From: Sciurus carolinensis
Lineage: Eukaryota > Chordata > Mammalia > Rodentia > Sciuridae
Length of the DNA stretch: 64,000 nt
Direction of reading: 5' to 3'
Assembly: GCF_902686445.1 (NCBI RefSeq)
Contig: NC_062217.1
Span: 87,229,758-87,293,757, forward strand
Part shown: positions 51,422 to 61,594 of the stretch, in pieces
How the letters are laid out: every line of letters starts with the position of its first letter
How positions within the stretch are numbered: the first letter of the stretch is position 1
Notes under the pieces: generated by a model
What the model saw: only the letters and a program-made list of their open reading frames with translations
What the model was told of the DNA's origin: nothing
Databases searched by the model: none
Translations under genes and position numbers: made by a program

Positions 51422-51558
51422 GTGGGATGTGGTAGTGGTATAGGCCTATAATCTCAGTTACTTGTGAGACTGAGTCAGGAAGATGGCAAATTCAGTGCCA
51501 GCTTGGGCAATTTAGGAAAATGAATGTCCCTGGGTTTCATCCTCAGCACTGTGAGGGG
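51422..51558 (+). mobile_element. B1-dID SINE, internally deleted
   Basis: GTGGGATGTGGTAGTGGTAT, GCAAATTCAGTGCCAGCTTG, then a jump to the end of the ID (GTCCCTGGGTTTCATCCTCA). The (GA)n after it probably grew from its tail. Confidence 0.85.
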
Positions 51559-51565
51559 AGAGAGA

Positions 51566-51578
51566 AAGAAAGGGAGTT

Positions 51579-51642
<64 letters not shown>
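51566..51642 (+). repeat. (GA)n microsatellite
   Basis: Imperfect purines, then about 32 pure GA/AG units at 51579-51642. Confidence 0.97.
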
Positions 51643-51646
<4 letters not shown>

Positions 51647-51679
51647 TATGTTATTTAAACAAAGTGCCTTCTTTTTTCA

Positions 51680-52540
51680 CTTTTTAGTTCATTAAAATCT
51701 TGAAGTTCTATTTATTAATATTGCCTGGGACTTCACCTTGTTGAATCTGAAGATTTTTGAAAATTTGCAGTCAGTGACTCTGAATATTGCCTCTCACCTA
51801 TTTCTCCTTCTGAAACATTAGAGCGTTATAGGAACCTCTAGCTTCTCTTTCACATACTTATATCATTTCTCTGATAGTCTTTGATGAGGTTTCCTCGGAC
51901 ACACCTTTTAAATTTACTTGATCTGTCTTTGTCTTTATGTCTATTCTGTTATTTAACCTATTCATTGAACTTTTAATTAAAATGATTAAGTGAACTTCTT
52001 TTTTTCCTTTTTACTGGGGATTGAACTGAAGAGTGCTTAATCACTGAGCAACATCCTTAGCCCTTGTTAAATATTTTATTTAGAGACGGGGTCTTGCTAA
52101 GTTGCTGAGGGCCTCATTAAGTTGCTGAGGCTGACTTTGAGCTTGTAATCCTCCTCCTGCTCAGCCTTCTGAGCCACTGGGATTATGGGTGTGCATCACC
52201 ACACCTGACATGAGTTTCATTTTTGAAAGTTCTATTTGGTACTTTTTCAAATCTGCATCTCCCGACCCTTTTTTAATGGTGTTTTTTTCAGAGATCTGTT
52301 TCATTCTTTTACATTTTAATTATTATGTCTAACATAGTTTAACATTCTTTTTCATACTGCTATGGATTACCTCAAATGCCTAGGACTCTAATTTTGCTGT
52401 TGATTGTATTTGCTGAATTCTACTCACTGTTGGTAGTTTTTTTCCTATTTTTTTTGTCATTTTAAAATTTTGAGTTTATGTTTAATGGGGCTTATTTCCT
52501 CCTCAGTATCTCTTGTCTCTTGTAGTTTCATTGGGTTAAG
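51680..52540 (-). mobile_element. Ancient L1M ORF1 region
   Basis: Plus strand follows the complement of old L1 ORF1/5' sequence: CACCTATTTCTCCTTCTGAA, CTGATAGTCTTTGATGAGG, TTTGAAAGTTCTATTTGGTA, TTCAAATCTGCATCTCCC, TGTCTAACATAGTTTAACAT. Interrupted by a B1-dID at 51998-52212. Frame lost. Confidence 0.55.
51998..52212 (-). mobile_element. B1-dID composite SINE
   Basis: Reverse, complete with internal duplication (TTGCTAAGTTGCTGAGGGCC / TTAAGTTGCTGAGG): TTTACTGGGGATTGAACTGA, GAGACGGGGTCTTGC, GTGTGCATCACCACACC. Confidence 0.93.
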
Positions 52541-52550
52541 TAAAAATTAT

Positions 52551-52757
52551 AGCTGTGCATGGTGGCACACATCTATAATACTAGCAATTCGGGTGACTGA
52601 GGATTCCAAGTTTGAGGCCAGCCTGAGCAACTTAGTGAGACCCTCAGCAACTTAGCAAGACACTGTCTCAAAATAAAAAAATGAAAGGACTGTGGGCGTA
52701 GCTCAATGGTAAAGCACCCTTGGTTCAATCCCCAGTACCAAAATAAAATAAAAATTT
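52551..52757 (+). mobile_element. B1-dID composite SINE
   Basis: GCTGTGCATGGTGGCACACA, CAAGTTTGAGGCCAGCCTGA, duplicated CAACTTAG..GAGACCCT block, GGACTGTGGGCGTAGCTCAA, CTTGGTTCAATCCCCAGTAC. Confidence 0.94.
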
Positions 52758-52815
52758 TAGGATTAAAGATGTAACTTGGTGGTAGAATGCTTTTGGGCTG
52801 AACTCTTATACTGGA
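52758..52815 (+). mobile_element. ID SINE fragment
   Basis: GGATTAAAGATGTAACTTGG, TGGTAGAATGCTTTTGG, then a decayed B box; directly follows the A/T tail of the preceding SINE. Confidence 0.65.
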
Positions 52816-52849
52816 TACCTTGATTTTTAAATTAAGATGTTGTCACTCA

Positions 52850-53245
52850 TGTTAAAGTTCCACTTCATGGAACTGAAACTAAATTGTTATCTGACCTTGT
52901 AGAAATCCAGAGAGCAAGATAACAGCCAAATTTCCCAAACAAGCTTGCTAAAGTTGATATAATAATCATTTTCTCTACTTTAATCCTTACCAACAAAGTT
53001 ACTTTTCTAATCTTCTGCTCCCTGTCTCCCCTTCCCACCCCAAGGAAACTAACATTGAAATGATAAATCTGATTTTGGTCTTTGTTTCTGCTTTCTTCTA
53101 GGTTCTTTTATAACTATAAAACCACTTTTCTCCAAGCAGACACTGGAAACAAGATTTATTGAACAAGATGTTGCCTGATTCTAGAATTGTAAATAAAGTC
53201 AATTAAGATCTTTGAATTAGTTGTAATTTTGTCTTTTGAAAATTG
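52850..53245 (+). mobile_element. LTR-like element (family shared with 27 and 57.6 kb)
   Basis: CTTTTATAACTATAAAACC (TATA at ~53110), GTTGCCTGATTCTAGAATTG, TAAATAAAGTCAATTAAGAT (poly(A) signal at ~53191) and GTTGTAATTTTGTC end. Same order as 57510-57670. Confidence 0.65.
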
Positions 53246-53460
53246 TGAAAGTTCTGTCAGGCCAGTTAGGCAACCAATTTAATGATAATATCATGACTCT
53301 AGGATATAGAGATATGTAGATTCGAGCTCCACCTCTGCTTGCAGCATAGGCCTGCAGTTCTAAATTCTCAAGGAATCATTTCTTTCCACACCCAGGGCCT
53401 AGAGCAGGTAAACCTCCTTTCAACAGCTTGAGTCTGTGGGCAAGTTTGTCCTGAAGTACT

Positions 53461-53708
53461 CTTTTTTTTTTTTTTTTTTTTTTTTTGGTACAGATGCTTG
53501 AACCCACCTGGGTTCCACCAGGGATTGAACTTAGGGGCACTGGGTCACTGAGACACATCCCCAGTCCTATTTTGTATTTTATTTAGAGACAGGATCTCAC
53601 TGAGTTGCTTAGTGCCTTGCTTTTGCTGAGGCTGGCTTTGAACTCTCCATCCACCTGCTTCAACCTCCTGAGTCTCTGGGATTACAGGTGTGCACCACTG
53701 GGTCTGGC
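53461..53708 (-). mobile_element. B1-dID composite SINE
   Basis: T28, then a doubled ID start (TGCTTGAACCCACC.. / CAGGGATTGAACTTAGG), CTGAGACACATCCCCAGTCC, GAGACAGGATCTCACTGAGT, GATTACAGGTGTGCACCACT. Complete. Confidence 0.93.
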
Positions 53709-53828
53709 ATTATTTTTTATTTTGCAACAGTCTTGCTAAGTTTCTTAGGGCCTTGTTAAGTAGTGGAGGCTTCCTGCTGAAGCCTCCTGAGCCACTGGGA
53801 TCATAGGCATGTGCCACTGGGGCAATCG
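53709..53828 (-). mobile_element. B1 (B1-dID type), ID missing
   Basis: Immediately follows: GCAACAGTCTTGCTAAGTTT, CTTAGGGCCTTGTTAAG, GCCTCCTGAGCCACTGGGAT, CATAGGCATGTGCCACTGG. Its ID part was displaced or replaced by the neighbouring SINE. Confidence 0.85.
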
Positions 53829-54479
53829 TTGGAATTAAATATTGTCTTTATGCTGGGTTCTCAGTTCCAATTCACCTCCTGGTAAAGCAGACTGAAGGTC
53901 TTGTCTTCTGCTCTAATTCTGGTGGTCCCCCAACTACCACCCACTCCATCCCTAGTAGAGGCTAGCAGCAGCATTGGCTCAGGCACTTATGGCCTCAAAG
54001 CTTTTGCAACCTGGGAATTGCATCCCCCTCAACCCCTGCCCCCACCCTTCATTTTCAAGATCAGTTTTGCATCAAAAAGTTGTTCTGCTCTAAGAGTCCT
54101 AGTAATTTTAGGGCATCTTAATCAACTATATTGCTAGAAATAGAAATCATTGTAACAGTGGTCCAATTTATGCTTTGAATATAACCCTTGCTGCTCTGCC
54201 ACTGCAACTTATTTTTTAAATGGACATGTTTCTTTCTTTTTCTCTCTCCCTGCTCATTCCTAATCTCTCCCCCTTCCTAATCTCAGGGGAAACAGGGTTA
54301 CCTTTCTTCCCCATCCTAGGCAGAGTTATCTGTCCCTGAGCACACACCTACCATAGGAACAAAGTAATCCAGACTTTGGGGATGGTACCACAAGATCTCA
54401 GAAATGACAGTCTTCCAACTTAACAAGTGAATTACAACTCCAGGCAGAGGACACATGGAAGGTACCCTTTGAGTCTTCT
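53829..54479. other. Unique-looking; may include U3 of the next LTR
   Basis: No gene seen. The CT-rich section 54228-54290 may belong to the family A LTR that follows. Confidence 0.4.
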
Positions 54480-54680
54480 CTTTAAAAGCCCCCTGTTTCT
54501 GCTGATGGGCAGAATCACAACCTTTGGGACAGGAGTCTCCTGTGTTTCTCCTTTGCTAACAAAGCAATAAACCCTCTTCCTTTTCCTTTTTCTCAAAACC
54601 ATGTCCTTGTTATTGACTTGACATCAGGGACAAGGACAGAGCTTTCGGCAACATCATCACCAGTGAAATAGAATAATCTT
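54480..54680 (+). mobile_element. LTR 3' part (family A), plus orientation
   Basis: CTTTAAAAGCCCCCTG (TATA-like), TGATGGGCAGAATCACAACC, GGACAGGAGTCTCCTGTG, AACAAAGCAATAAACCC (poly(A) signal at ~54563), CTCAAAACCATGTCCTTG. Gives the sense of the fragments at 44.5 and 45.3 kb. Confidence 0.75.
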
Positions 54681-54934
54681 TAATTATGGTCCTTTGGTTG
54701 TTTCAGTTCCTCAGTAGTGACTGGGTTGACAAGCTGAGGCTCGTAAGGTTTAAAGACTCTGTTCTTTCCTAATCTTCACTACACAAACTGTATATATGAA
54801 TCCACACCATCAAGTATGGAGGCCAGTCAGTAAATGAGCTCTTGGGAAGTGAGAGGGTGGCCTCCTGTCCACTTCTGTGTCCTGCAGAGAGCAATACAAT
54901 GCCACAGGTCAGAGCAGGTGCTTTGGTGCTATGT

Positions 54935-55035
54935 ACAAGGGATCCGTAGTCCTAGCTCTGTCACTAAGCTAGATGAGAAGTCACAGGTTAATGATTTTCT
55001 AAACTTTAGCCTTCCCAGATATAAAATTGGGATGA
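54935..55035 (+). mobile_element. MIR SINE fragment
   Basis: CTAGCTCTGTCACTAAGCTA, CAGGTTAATGATTTTCTAAA and ATATAAAATTGGGATGAG parallel MIR (gctctgccacttactagctg ... ctcatctgtaaaatggggat). Confidence 0.65.
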
Positions 55036-55110
55036 GCTGGAGTGTCATTCAGTGGTAGGGCACATGTATCTGAGGCCCTGAGTTCATTCCCAACACACAC
55101 ACACACATGT
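55036..55110 (+). mobile_element. ID SINE
   Basis: GCTGGAGTGTCATTCAGTGG, TAGGGCACATG, GAGGCCCTGAGTTCATTCCC, tail changed to (CA)n. Confidence 0.85.
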
Positions 55111-55404
55111 GCACGTGCACACCAACTGGGACAATAGTACATATTTTATGTGATCATCATACTAAGGAATAAATAGACACTAGATATAAAAGTCTCATTA
55201 TATAGAGTGGTGACATTTAGCACCTGTCACCAATGAACAATATGCATTCTTATTATTCCTTCACCTGCTGGAAAATGAAAAACAGTAATACTACATTTCT
55301 GAGCTCCTGCGCTACTCAGATCTGTAGTCCAATGTCCTGACTCGTTCCCCTGTCATCTGAGTCATTCTAAGGTTAAGTTCAAGAGCAAGGATGCAGGGTG
55401 GTGT

Positions 55405-55545
55405 TTCCTGGGCAGAGTCTGGATCTGTGGCTCTGCTGCTTGCTGACTGTGAGCATGCAGAAACCTCTCCAAGTTTCATTCTCCTTTGCTATAAAAGAGA
55501 GATAACACAGGGTGATTGTGAAGAGCAAACAGAAGGTTGACCTTG
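55405..55545 (+). mobile_element. MIR SINE
   Basis: GGATCTGTGGCTCTGCTGCT, TGCTGACTGTGAGC, AAGTTTCATTCTCCTTTGCT, AAAGAGAGATAACACAGGGT, GATTGTGAAGAG follow the MIR core and 3' half in order. Confidence 0.7.
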
Positions 55546-55589
55546 TGGCCTCTATTTAGTTTTCAGTAATTCTAAGTCCAAGTGCATAC

Positions 55590-55680
55590 TGACAGTGAGC
55601 CCTTTGCAAGCAGGGCCTGTGCATTCCTCATAGGCTGCACAGCCGCTGCTCAGCAAGCACTGGTGGGATGAGATGAACAA
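55590..55680 (+). mobile_element. L2/MIR3-like 3' end
   Basis: CCTTTGCAAGCAGGGCCTGT, then GCTGCTCAGCAAGCACTGGT and GATGAGATGAAC resembles the shared L2-type end (gagggcagggactg ... gctcaataaatgc ... gaatgaa). Confidence 0.5.
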
Positions 55681-55803
55681 AAACTAGGCAGAAGAAATGA
55701 AGCCCCAAGATAACAGGGCAGGATACAGTGGCCTAGCCTTGAGGACAGAGACTCCACATGCAGCCCCAGGAAGTCAGAGCCTGAGTGTTTATGTAGTGGC
55801 TTT

Positions 55804-55805
<2 letters not shown>

Positions 55806-55844
<39 letters not shown>

Positions 55845-55866
55845 TTGTGTGTGTCTGTGTGTGTCT
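55806..55866 (+). repeat. (TG)n microsatellite
   Basis: About 18 uninterrupted TG units, then interrupted TG/TCTG to 55866. Confidence 0.97.
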
Positions 55867-56440
55867 GAGAATGGGGACATTGTCTCCATCATTTTCACCT
55901 TCCCAAAGGGGGCAGAACAGGCCGTGCATAAAGGACCAGTCAGTGATGTGGAATTCCTGACTCAAGGACCGCCCAAGAGTGGGTGGAAAGTTGAGTCACT
56001 GTTCCACCGACGATAAGAGAAAGGCCTGGGCTGTTTTCCAGCCTAGGAGTTGGTGAAGGGCTTGGGTGGAGTTTTTTGAAAGAGCTGACTTAATTCTCTC
56101 CCTACTTTGCATAAAGATCTTGCTGTTGATATTTTAATAGGAGGGGAAAATACAGACTTGGAGGGTAAAGAGATTCTTCCTCCCCTATTGGCCCAAGAGT
56201 TTCATTTGTGCAGTAGCCAGAATGGTTCACGAAATCAGGATCAACCTACTGGACATAGATTGGAGCTTCATAAATAGTTGGTGACATCCATCAGTTGCTC
56301 AGTTTTCTTACTTTGTAATGCCTGTACATTTACCTCCTTTGGACATCTCCTCCTTGCCCTTGTGACAGCCATCATGCACTCCTGTGTTCTCATGCATCAC
56401 CCCAACTTCTCCACACCGTTGGTATTAAAGTGCCCATTTT
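55867..56440. other. No gene recognised
   Basis: Unique-looking; open frames up to 87 codons start inside the TG repeat and are not credible. Confidence 0.45.
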
Positions 56441-56606
56441 TCTTTTTTTTAGTACTAGGGATTGAACTCCGGACACTCTGCCACTGAGCTCTATCCCAGC
56501 CCTTTTTATTTTTTATTTTCAGACCGGATCTCACTACGTTGCTGAGGTGGGCCTGCAATCCCAAAGTTACTGGGATTACAGGTGTGTGGCACACACCTGG
56601 CTGCAT
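56441..56606 (-). mobile_element. B1-dID composite SINE
   Basis: TAGTACTAGGGATTGAACTC, GAGCTCTATCCCAGCCC, CAGACCGGATCTCACTACGT, GATTACAGGTGTGTGGCAC. TGCCCATTT on both sides (near 56431 and 56606) is the target duplication. It split a MIR. Confidence 0.93.
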
Positions 56607-56690
56607 GCCCATTTATACAGATGGGAAACGGAGGGTCAAAGAAACCGAGGAATTTGCCCCAGGAGAGACATCATCATGTAGGGGTCATTG
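56607..56690 (-). mobile_element. MIR SINE fragment
   Basis: CCCATTTATACAGATGGGAA, ACGGAGGGTCAAAGAAACC, GAGGAATTTGCCCCAGG match the complement of MIR (ccattttacagatgaggaaactgaggctcagag ... aacttgcccaagg). Confidence 0.75.
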
Positions 56691-56892
56691 ACCTCAATGA
56701 TGGCTCTGTCTATTGTATCATGTCTGGTTTCTGCTCCTTGTGATCGTATGATGTGTACTCTGGAGATCTGCAGTCTAGCAAGTCCTCCTTTTCTAACAAA
56801 TGATAGGAGCTCAAGGAATTCATTTCCTTCTCTCAAGGAAAAAAAAGCAAGATGAAGTAGCCTTGGTTGGGGGTACTTTAAATGGAGTCAGG

Positions 56893-57130
56893 TGGGCTGA
56901 CTGTGGTGGTGTATGCCTATAATCCTCCCAGTGACATGGGAGGCTGAGGCAGGAAGACCCTCAAGTTCCAGTCTAGCCTCAGCAATTTAGCAAGACTCTG
57001 TCTCAAAATTAAAAAAAAATAAACTAAATAAAATAAAAAGGACTGTGGATGTATTTCATTAGTAAAGCACCTCTGGTTTCAATCCCCAATACCCAAACCA
57101 GAAAAAAAAACAAAACAAAAAAAAACAGGT
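56893..57130 (+). mobile_element. B1-dID composite SINE
   Basis: GCTGACTGTGGTGGTGTATG, CAAGTTCCAGTCTAGCCTC, GGACTGTGGATGTATTTCAT, CTGGTTTCAATCCCCAATAC, A-rich tail. GGAGTCAGG repeats at 56884-56892 and 57131-57139. Confidence 0.94.
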
Positions 57131-57282
57131 GGAGTCAGGAGGCCATTGCTAATCAGATCTCAATAGTAGGCATTAGACCTTCGTACTGGTAAAACTGAAA
57201 CAACTAACTCTTCAGTTATATTTCTATTGTTCTGTTTCCCTGCCCACCCTCCTTATAGGGAAAGTGATTTAGAAATAATCAA

Positions 57283-57506
57283 TCTGTTTTTTTTTTTTTT
57301 TTCTTTTTTTTTGGTACAGGGTGTTGAACTCAGGGGCACTCAACCACTGAGCCACATCCCCAGCCCTATTTTGTATTTTAGAGACAGGGTCTCACTGAAT
57401 TGCTTAGTGCCTTGCTATTGCTGAGGCTGGCTTTGAACTTGCAATCCTCCTGCCTCAGCCTCCTGAGCCCCTTGGAATTTAGGTGTGTGCCACTGTGACC
57501 AATCAT
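57283..57506 (-). mobile_element. B1-dID composite SINE
   Basis: T-rich tail, TTGGTACAGGGTGTTGAACT, CTGAGCCACATCCCCAGCCC, GAGACAGGGTCTCACTGAAT, GTGCCTTGCTATTGCTGAGG, TAGGTGTGTGCCACTGTG. Confidence 0.94.
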
Positions 57507-57509
57507 TCT

Positions 57510-57670
57510 TGTTCTTTGTTTCCACTTTTCTGGGTCCTTCTTTGTATCTAAAACCAAACTCTCTGTTCAGCCCACTGGAACATTTATCTGTTTCCTGGAA
57601 TGAAATGTTGCTGATTCTAGAATTGCAAAATAAAACCAATTAAGATCTTTAGATTTGTTATAATTTTGTC
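57510..57670 (+). mobile_element. LTR 3' part (family shared with 27 and 53.2 kb)
   Basis: GTTCTTTGTTTCCACTTTTC, GTTGCTGATTCTAGAATTGC, AAAATAAAACCAATTAAGAT and TTATAATTTTGTC align with 53078-53235. The 5' part is lost at the B1-dID. Confidence 0.65.
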
Positions 57671-57679
57671 ATCTACTAA

Positions 57680-57730
57680 CCTTCATTTTATATGGATGAG
57701 GAAACCAAGCCCATCCTGGCTATAAGGTGA
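57680..57730 (-). mobile_element. Possible MIR fragment
   Basis: TTCATTTTATATGGATGAGG, then AAACCAAGCCCATC resembles the MIR complement; only ~45 bases. Confidence 0.45.
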
Positions 57731-57821
57731 TTTTTGAGACCTTGTTAACCTCTACTAACCTCCTGTACAATGGACCCCTTTCTCCAAACTATCCAAAGAC
57801 TGAGACCACACCCAATCCCTT

Positions 57822-57930
57822 CCCTTTTCCCTTCCCTCCCTCCCTCCCTCCCTCCCTCCCTCCCTTCCTTCCTTCCTTCCTTCCTTCCTTCCTTCCTTCC
57901 TTCCTTCCTTCCTTCCTTCCTTCTTTCCTC
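57822..57930 (+). repeat. (CCCT)n-(CCTT)n microsatellite
   Basis: About eight CCCT units then about fifteen CCTT units. Predicted proline/serine-leucine proteins in this tract are artefacts. Confidence 0.97.
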
Positions 57931-57944
57931 CCCCCTCCCCCTCT

Positions 57945-58143
57945 CTTTGGTACTGGGGATTTAACCCAGGGGCACTTTACCATTGACCTACATCCCTAGC
58001 CCTCTTTAAGTTTTTTATTTTGAGACAGGTTCTCACTGCATGGGGCCTTACTAAATTGCTGAGGCTGGCTTTGAACTGGCAATTCTCCTGCTTCAGTTTC
58101 CCGACTCTCTGGGATTATAGACATACTTCACCACGCCCTGCTA
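57945..58143 (-). mobile_element. B1-dID composite SINE
   Basis: TTTGGTACTGGGGATTTAAC, CCTACATCCCTAGCCC, GAGACAGGTTCTCACTGC, CTTCACCACGCCCTGC. ACCCAATCCCTT at about 57809 and 58145 is the target duplication, so the microsatellite grew from the SINE tail. Confidence 0.94.
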
Positions 58144-58199
58144 AACCCAATCCCTTTCTTTTTCTTTTCTTTCTTTTTTCTTTTTTTTGGGCCTTTCTT

Positions 58200-58510
58200 A
58201 AAATTTTTCTTTTTACTGAAATGAGTTGGTTCACACAATTACATCTTAGGCTAGTGCGTGCCACATTACAACTCCTGATTTAAGTAGGAAGTTTTACCAA
58301 ACAGTTTAACTTCTGCCAGTAGCAATCTAATTCCTTACTAAAAGGTGACATAATTTTTTAACCCACTTGTGGTTTACAACTATAAATAGAGCCACTGTTT
58401 TGTAACATTTGGAATCTACTGTCAACTATTTTCCTGGATTACGATTCTAGTCAGCCCCCAATAAATATAATTTTCTTTGTTTTCAATAGGTTCATTTTAT
58501 TCTCAGTGGA
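58200..58510 (+). mobile_element. LTR-like sequence
   Basis: CAACTATAAATAGAGCC (TATA at ~58380) and CCCCCAATAAATATAATT (poly(A) signal ~58459), with TTCACTTGGGG at the end, suggest an LTR. No family recognised. Confidence 0.35.
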
Positions 58511-59021
58511 TATTCACTTGGGGTTTGGCTTGATCGTTGAGAATTAGCTGATTTTGCACTAGAGTTGTGTTGGGTGCTGTTAACTCAAGTTTCTGGTTTT
58601 CATTAGATGTGATGCTAACTTCCTTTGCATTAACTCCTGGTATTCAAGAACACTTCTTCATTTCTATGATTATCTTTCCACTCTATATTGATAGTACTTT
58701 TCTTTCCCCCAGAGAACTCAAGCAAGGACAATTTCTTTGGGTGGAACCCTCCACAAAGACCCATTTGGTCAGGTTTTTGGCAACAAGTGGGAGGGAGGAA
58801 GGTTGTGTAGGAAGACTGGTTTAGAAAGAATGTCCTTACATGATTTTCTCTTTAAAGAGTTGCAGATAGTTTTCTGACATCTCATTAATCTGAACCATTT
58901 TGGGGACCTCCAGGGTTAGAACACCCTGCCTGTATATGCGGACCAAATAAGATCTTTTTGCTTCCTTCTATGGCTTCCTAGAAACACTTTTTCTCTGTGT
59001 CAGTGTCCTGGTCAACAATCA
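58511..59021. other. No feature recognised
   Basis: Unique-looking; an 85-codon open frame (58567-58824) is unsupported. Confidence 0.4.
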
Positions 59022-59235
59022 TTTCTTTTTAATTTTTACAAGCTACATTTTGATTCATTGTACACAAATGGAGTACAACTTTTCATTTCTATGGTTGTGC
59101 GTGATGTGGATTCATACCATTTGTGTAATCATACACCTACATAGGGTAATGATGTCTGTCTCATTCCACCATCTTTCCTCCTTCTGCCCCCTCTCCCCTC
59201 TCATTTCCCTCTACATAATCCAAATTTCCTCCATT
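59022..59235 (-). mobile_element. 5'-truncated LINE-1 3' end
   Basis: CTACATTTTGATTCATTGTA, CATTTCTATGGTTGTGCG, CATTTGTGTAATCATACACC, ending in the CT-rich complement. Same subfamily as L1-e. AACAATCA at 59014-59021 and 59236-59243 is the target duplication. Confidence 0.93.
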
Positions 59236-59429
59236 AACAATCACTAGTAATGCTTAATTCAGGGCCAGAATTCTATGGATGACTGACTTTTCTCTACATA
59301 AGTGCCAGGTCTAGAAGTATCTAAGGAGAATTTGCCCTTGGACTAAATGTTATAAAATGTAATTAGCAATTCAAAATCTTGCTCCACATGATTTCGATGA
59401 CTGAAGTCTTGTTAAAAAGTTTTAGAAGT

Positions 59430-59555
59430 TGGGTGGGTGGCATACACCTGTAGCACTAGTTACTTGGAAGGCTGAGGTGGGAGAATCACTTGAGCCCAGG
59501 AGTATATGTTCAGCCTGGGCAACATAGTGAAACCCTATCTTAAAGAAAAAAAGAG
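59430..59555 (+). mobile_element. B1/Alu-like SINE
   Basis: GTTGGGTGGGTGGCATACAC, GAATCACTTGAGCCCAGGAG, TTCAGCCTGGGCAACATAGT, GAAACCCTATCTTAAAG with short A tail. Confidence 0.88.
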
Positions 59556-59757
59556 GTCTTTGAGACCAGACTTTGAGAGCATTACAAAAAATTAAAGAAG
59601 CCAAACCAAACCAGCATCAGCAATCTCATAGAGGTTGTAGGGATCCCTGTGCTTTTCAAGTACACACTTTATTGAAATGGGAAGCACTAAAGGACTCTTA
59701 GGAGAACTAACATTTCAGCCTCTGATTCTAGCTATGTATAAGAATATATAGAATCCA

Positions 59758-59862
59758 GGCTGGGACCCGGGATTGTAGTTCAGTGGTAGAGTGATTGCCT
59801 AGCATGTAGGAGGCCCTAGTACTTGATCCCTAGCACCACAACAAAAGCAACAAAACACTCCC
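59758..59862 (+). mobile_element. ID SINE
   Basis: GACCCGGGATTGTAGTTCAG, TGGTAGAGTGATTGCCTAGC, GTACTTGATCCCTAGCACC, A-rich tail. Confidence 0.9.
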
Positions 59863-59899
59863 AGGACTAAAGAGTTCGGTTAAGTTCATATTAGTTAAA

Positions 59900-60180
59900 C
59901 AGATTTTATCAAAATCTTGCACTTTTGGGGAGGGGAATGGTGAGAGAATGTGAGCACATATAGGTATGTGCAGTTGGATAGGAGGAATAATTGCTAATGT
60001 TGTGTAGCACAGTAGGGTAACTGTAGTTGACAACAATTAATTGTGTCTTTCAATATAGCTAATGGAAGAATTTTGAAAATTCCCAACACAAAGAAATGAT
60101 GTATTTGAGGTGATGGATATGCCACTTACTCTATACCTCATAAATATGTATAATTATGAGTCAATTAAAAAATAACTCTT
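59900..60180 (+). mobile_element. Ancient L1MA-type 3' UTR
   Basis: GCACAGTAGGGTAACTGTAG, TTGACAACAATTAATTGTG, ACACAAAGAAATGATGTATT, TGAGGTGATGGATATGCCA, ACCTCATAAATATGTATAAT follow the L1MA 3' UTR in order. Confidence 0.75.
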
Positions 60181-60229
60181 GCATTATTGAAGGTAGAACT
60201 AGTTGCTATCCGTACTGAACCCTGAAGCA

Positions 60230-60545
60230 TGAGTGACATAACATGGTGGAAGTTGATTTCTCATGTGAAGTCCAGGGGAGGCAGGGGATGGTGGGAGGGA
60301 GGGGATTTCCTCACAGTGGTTCAGGAAGCAGGCACAGGGAGGTTTCACCACGTAGCCTCTCCCAGTGTGTCAATACTGGATCTGGGGAAGGAGGAAGAGA
60401 AAGCAGGGTGATTTTTTTTAGGAGGATGCCGTGGGATGGTCATGCTGGCTCTTACTTGGTGGCCCAAACCCACACACATGGCTCCATCTAGCTGCAAGAT
60501 GATGGAAAAGTGGGGGAATGGAGTCCCTGGGCAGATGCATTCTAG
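60230..60545 (+). mobile_element. Ancient interspersed repeat, family not named
   Basis: CACATGGCTCCATCTAGCTG, then CAAGATGATGGAAAAGTGGG and AATGGAGTCCCTGGGCAG closely resembles a common mammalian repeat (catggccacacctagctgcaaggg ... aatgtagtc). I cannot fix the name. Confidence 0.45.
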
Positions 60546-61594
60546 AGGGGAGCAGGCTCTTTGTTAGTTAATACCTTTCTGTCTTTGTCACATACCTGCT
60601 GTTTGCATGGCACTGGCTGTCAGGGATCTGACAGTGTTGGCAGTGAGGGTGTTCACTTCTCTAAAAGAAAATCAATTATACTATCCTTCCCCCCACCAGG
60701 CTGGGAGCCTAAATGGTAGTAGTTCAAACCTAGGGTTATTTTCCCAAATGTAGTTTTCAATAGTCACTGCCTTGAGAACTCCCAAAATGTTCCTGCTGTT
60801 GCATCAAGGATACCCTCATTTGTCTTGTGCTTAATACCTCATGGAATATGACTCCTAGTTCCCTGTTCATGCTGATTTCCCACGTTCATTTGTTCCTTAA
60901 TAGGGAATCAATCCTGCCTGTTGTGGAGTATCTCTTTGCTATCTCTGCCCTGCCTCTGCATTTCATATTCTTGAAACCCAACTAAGATCCACAGCAGTGT
61001 GAACCTCTCAACAGCTCTTGATTTGAACTTCTGTTTGGCTAGCATGGTCCCACATTTTCACACAAATTGGTCTGATCCAGTAGTCTGATGCCTGTTTCCA
61101 TGTCCTTTCTTATAGGCTTGCTTATAGGCACCTTAAACAGAGAGAACTAGCCTGACACAGCTCCTGTTCATTAATCTGTGCTCTGCTCTTATCACCCTTA
61201 GGTAATCTACAACTTTGCATTTTAAATTGTGCACTGTAGTGTCCTCACTTCTGTAGAACAATGTAAAACTCTCCAGCCCCTGTGAGCATGGGTGTCATCT
61301 GGTGGTAGAGAAGGGTAATTGCAGTTTTCTGAGTGGCTGTATGTTGATTGCTGTTTCCCTTGTTAGCATCTTTTCTACTGGAAAGCCAGCAATTCACTGC
61401 AGTCAGAGCTGGGGTCGTCTCCTTCCTTTGCACCTACAAGAGTACCTAACATGAACACAGATTTGCCGGTTACCCATCTGCTGCCAGTTTAGACTATAGT
61501 TATCACTGGTCAGCTACTTTTTAGATGGTGATTTCACATACACTACCTTAATTAAAATTTTAACAACTTAGTGCAATAGGCACAATCATACACT
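60546..61594. other. 1 kb without recognised gene
   Basis: Unique-looking. ACCTTAATTAAAATTTTAAC at 61546 could be a MIR/L2 scrap. Confidence 0.4.

Noticed and set aside
53290..53400. MIR element (GATTCGAGCTCCACCTCTGC)
   Set aside because: Only the B-box-like part fits; the flanks do not follow MIR, so not called.
55650..56016. Overlapping open frames on both strands with VCVCV or HTHTH runs
   Set aside because: Read through the TG microsatellite; no domain or conservation.
57727..57999. Open frames with PSLPPFLPSF-type repeats
   Set aside because: Produced by the CCCT/CCTT microsatellite in the tail of a B1-dID.
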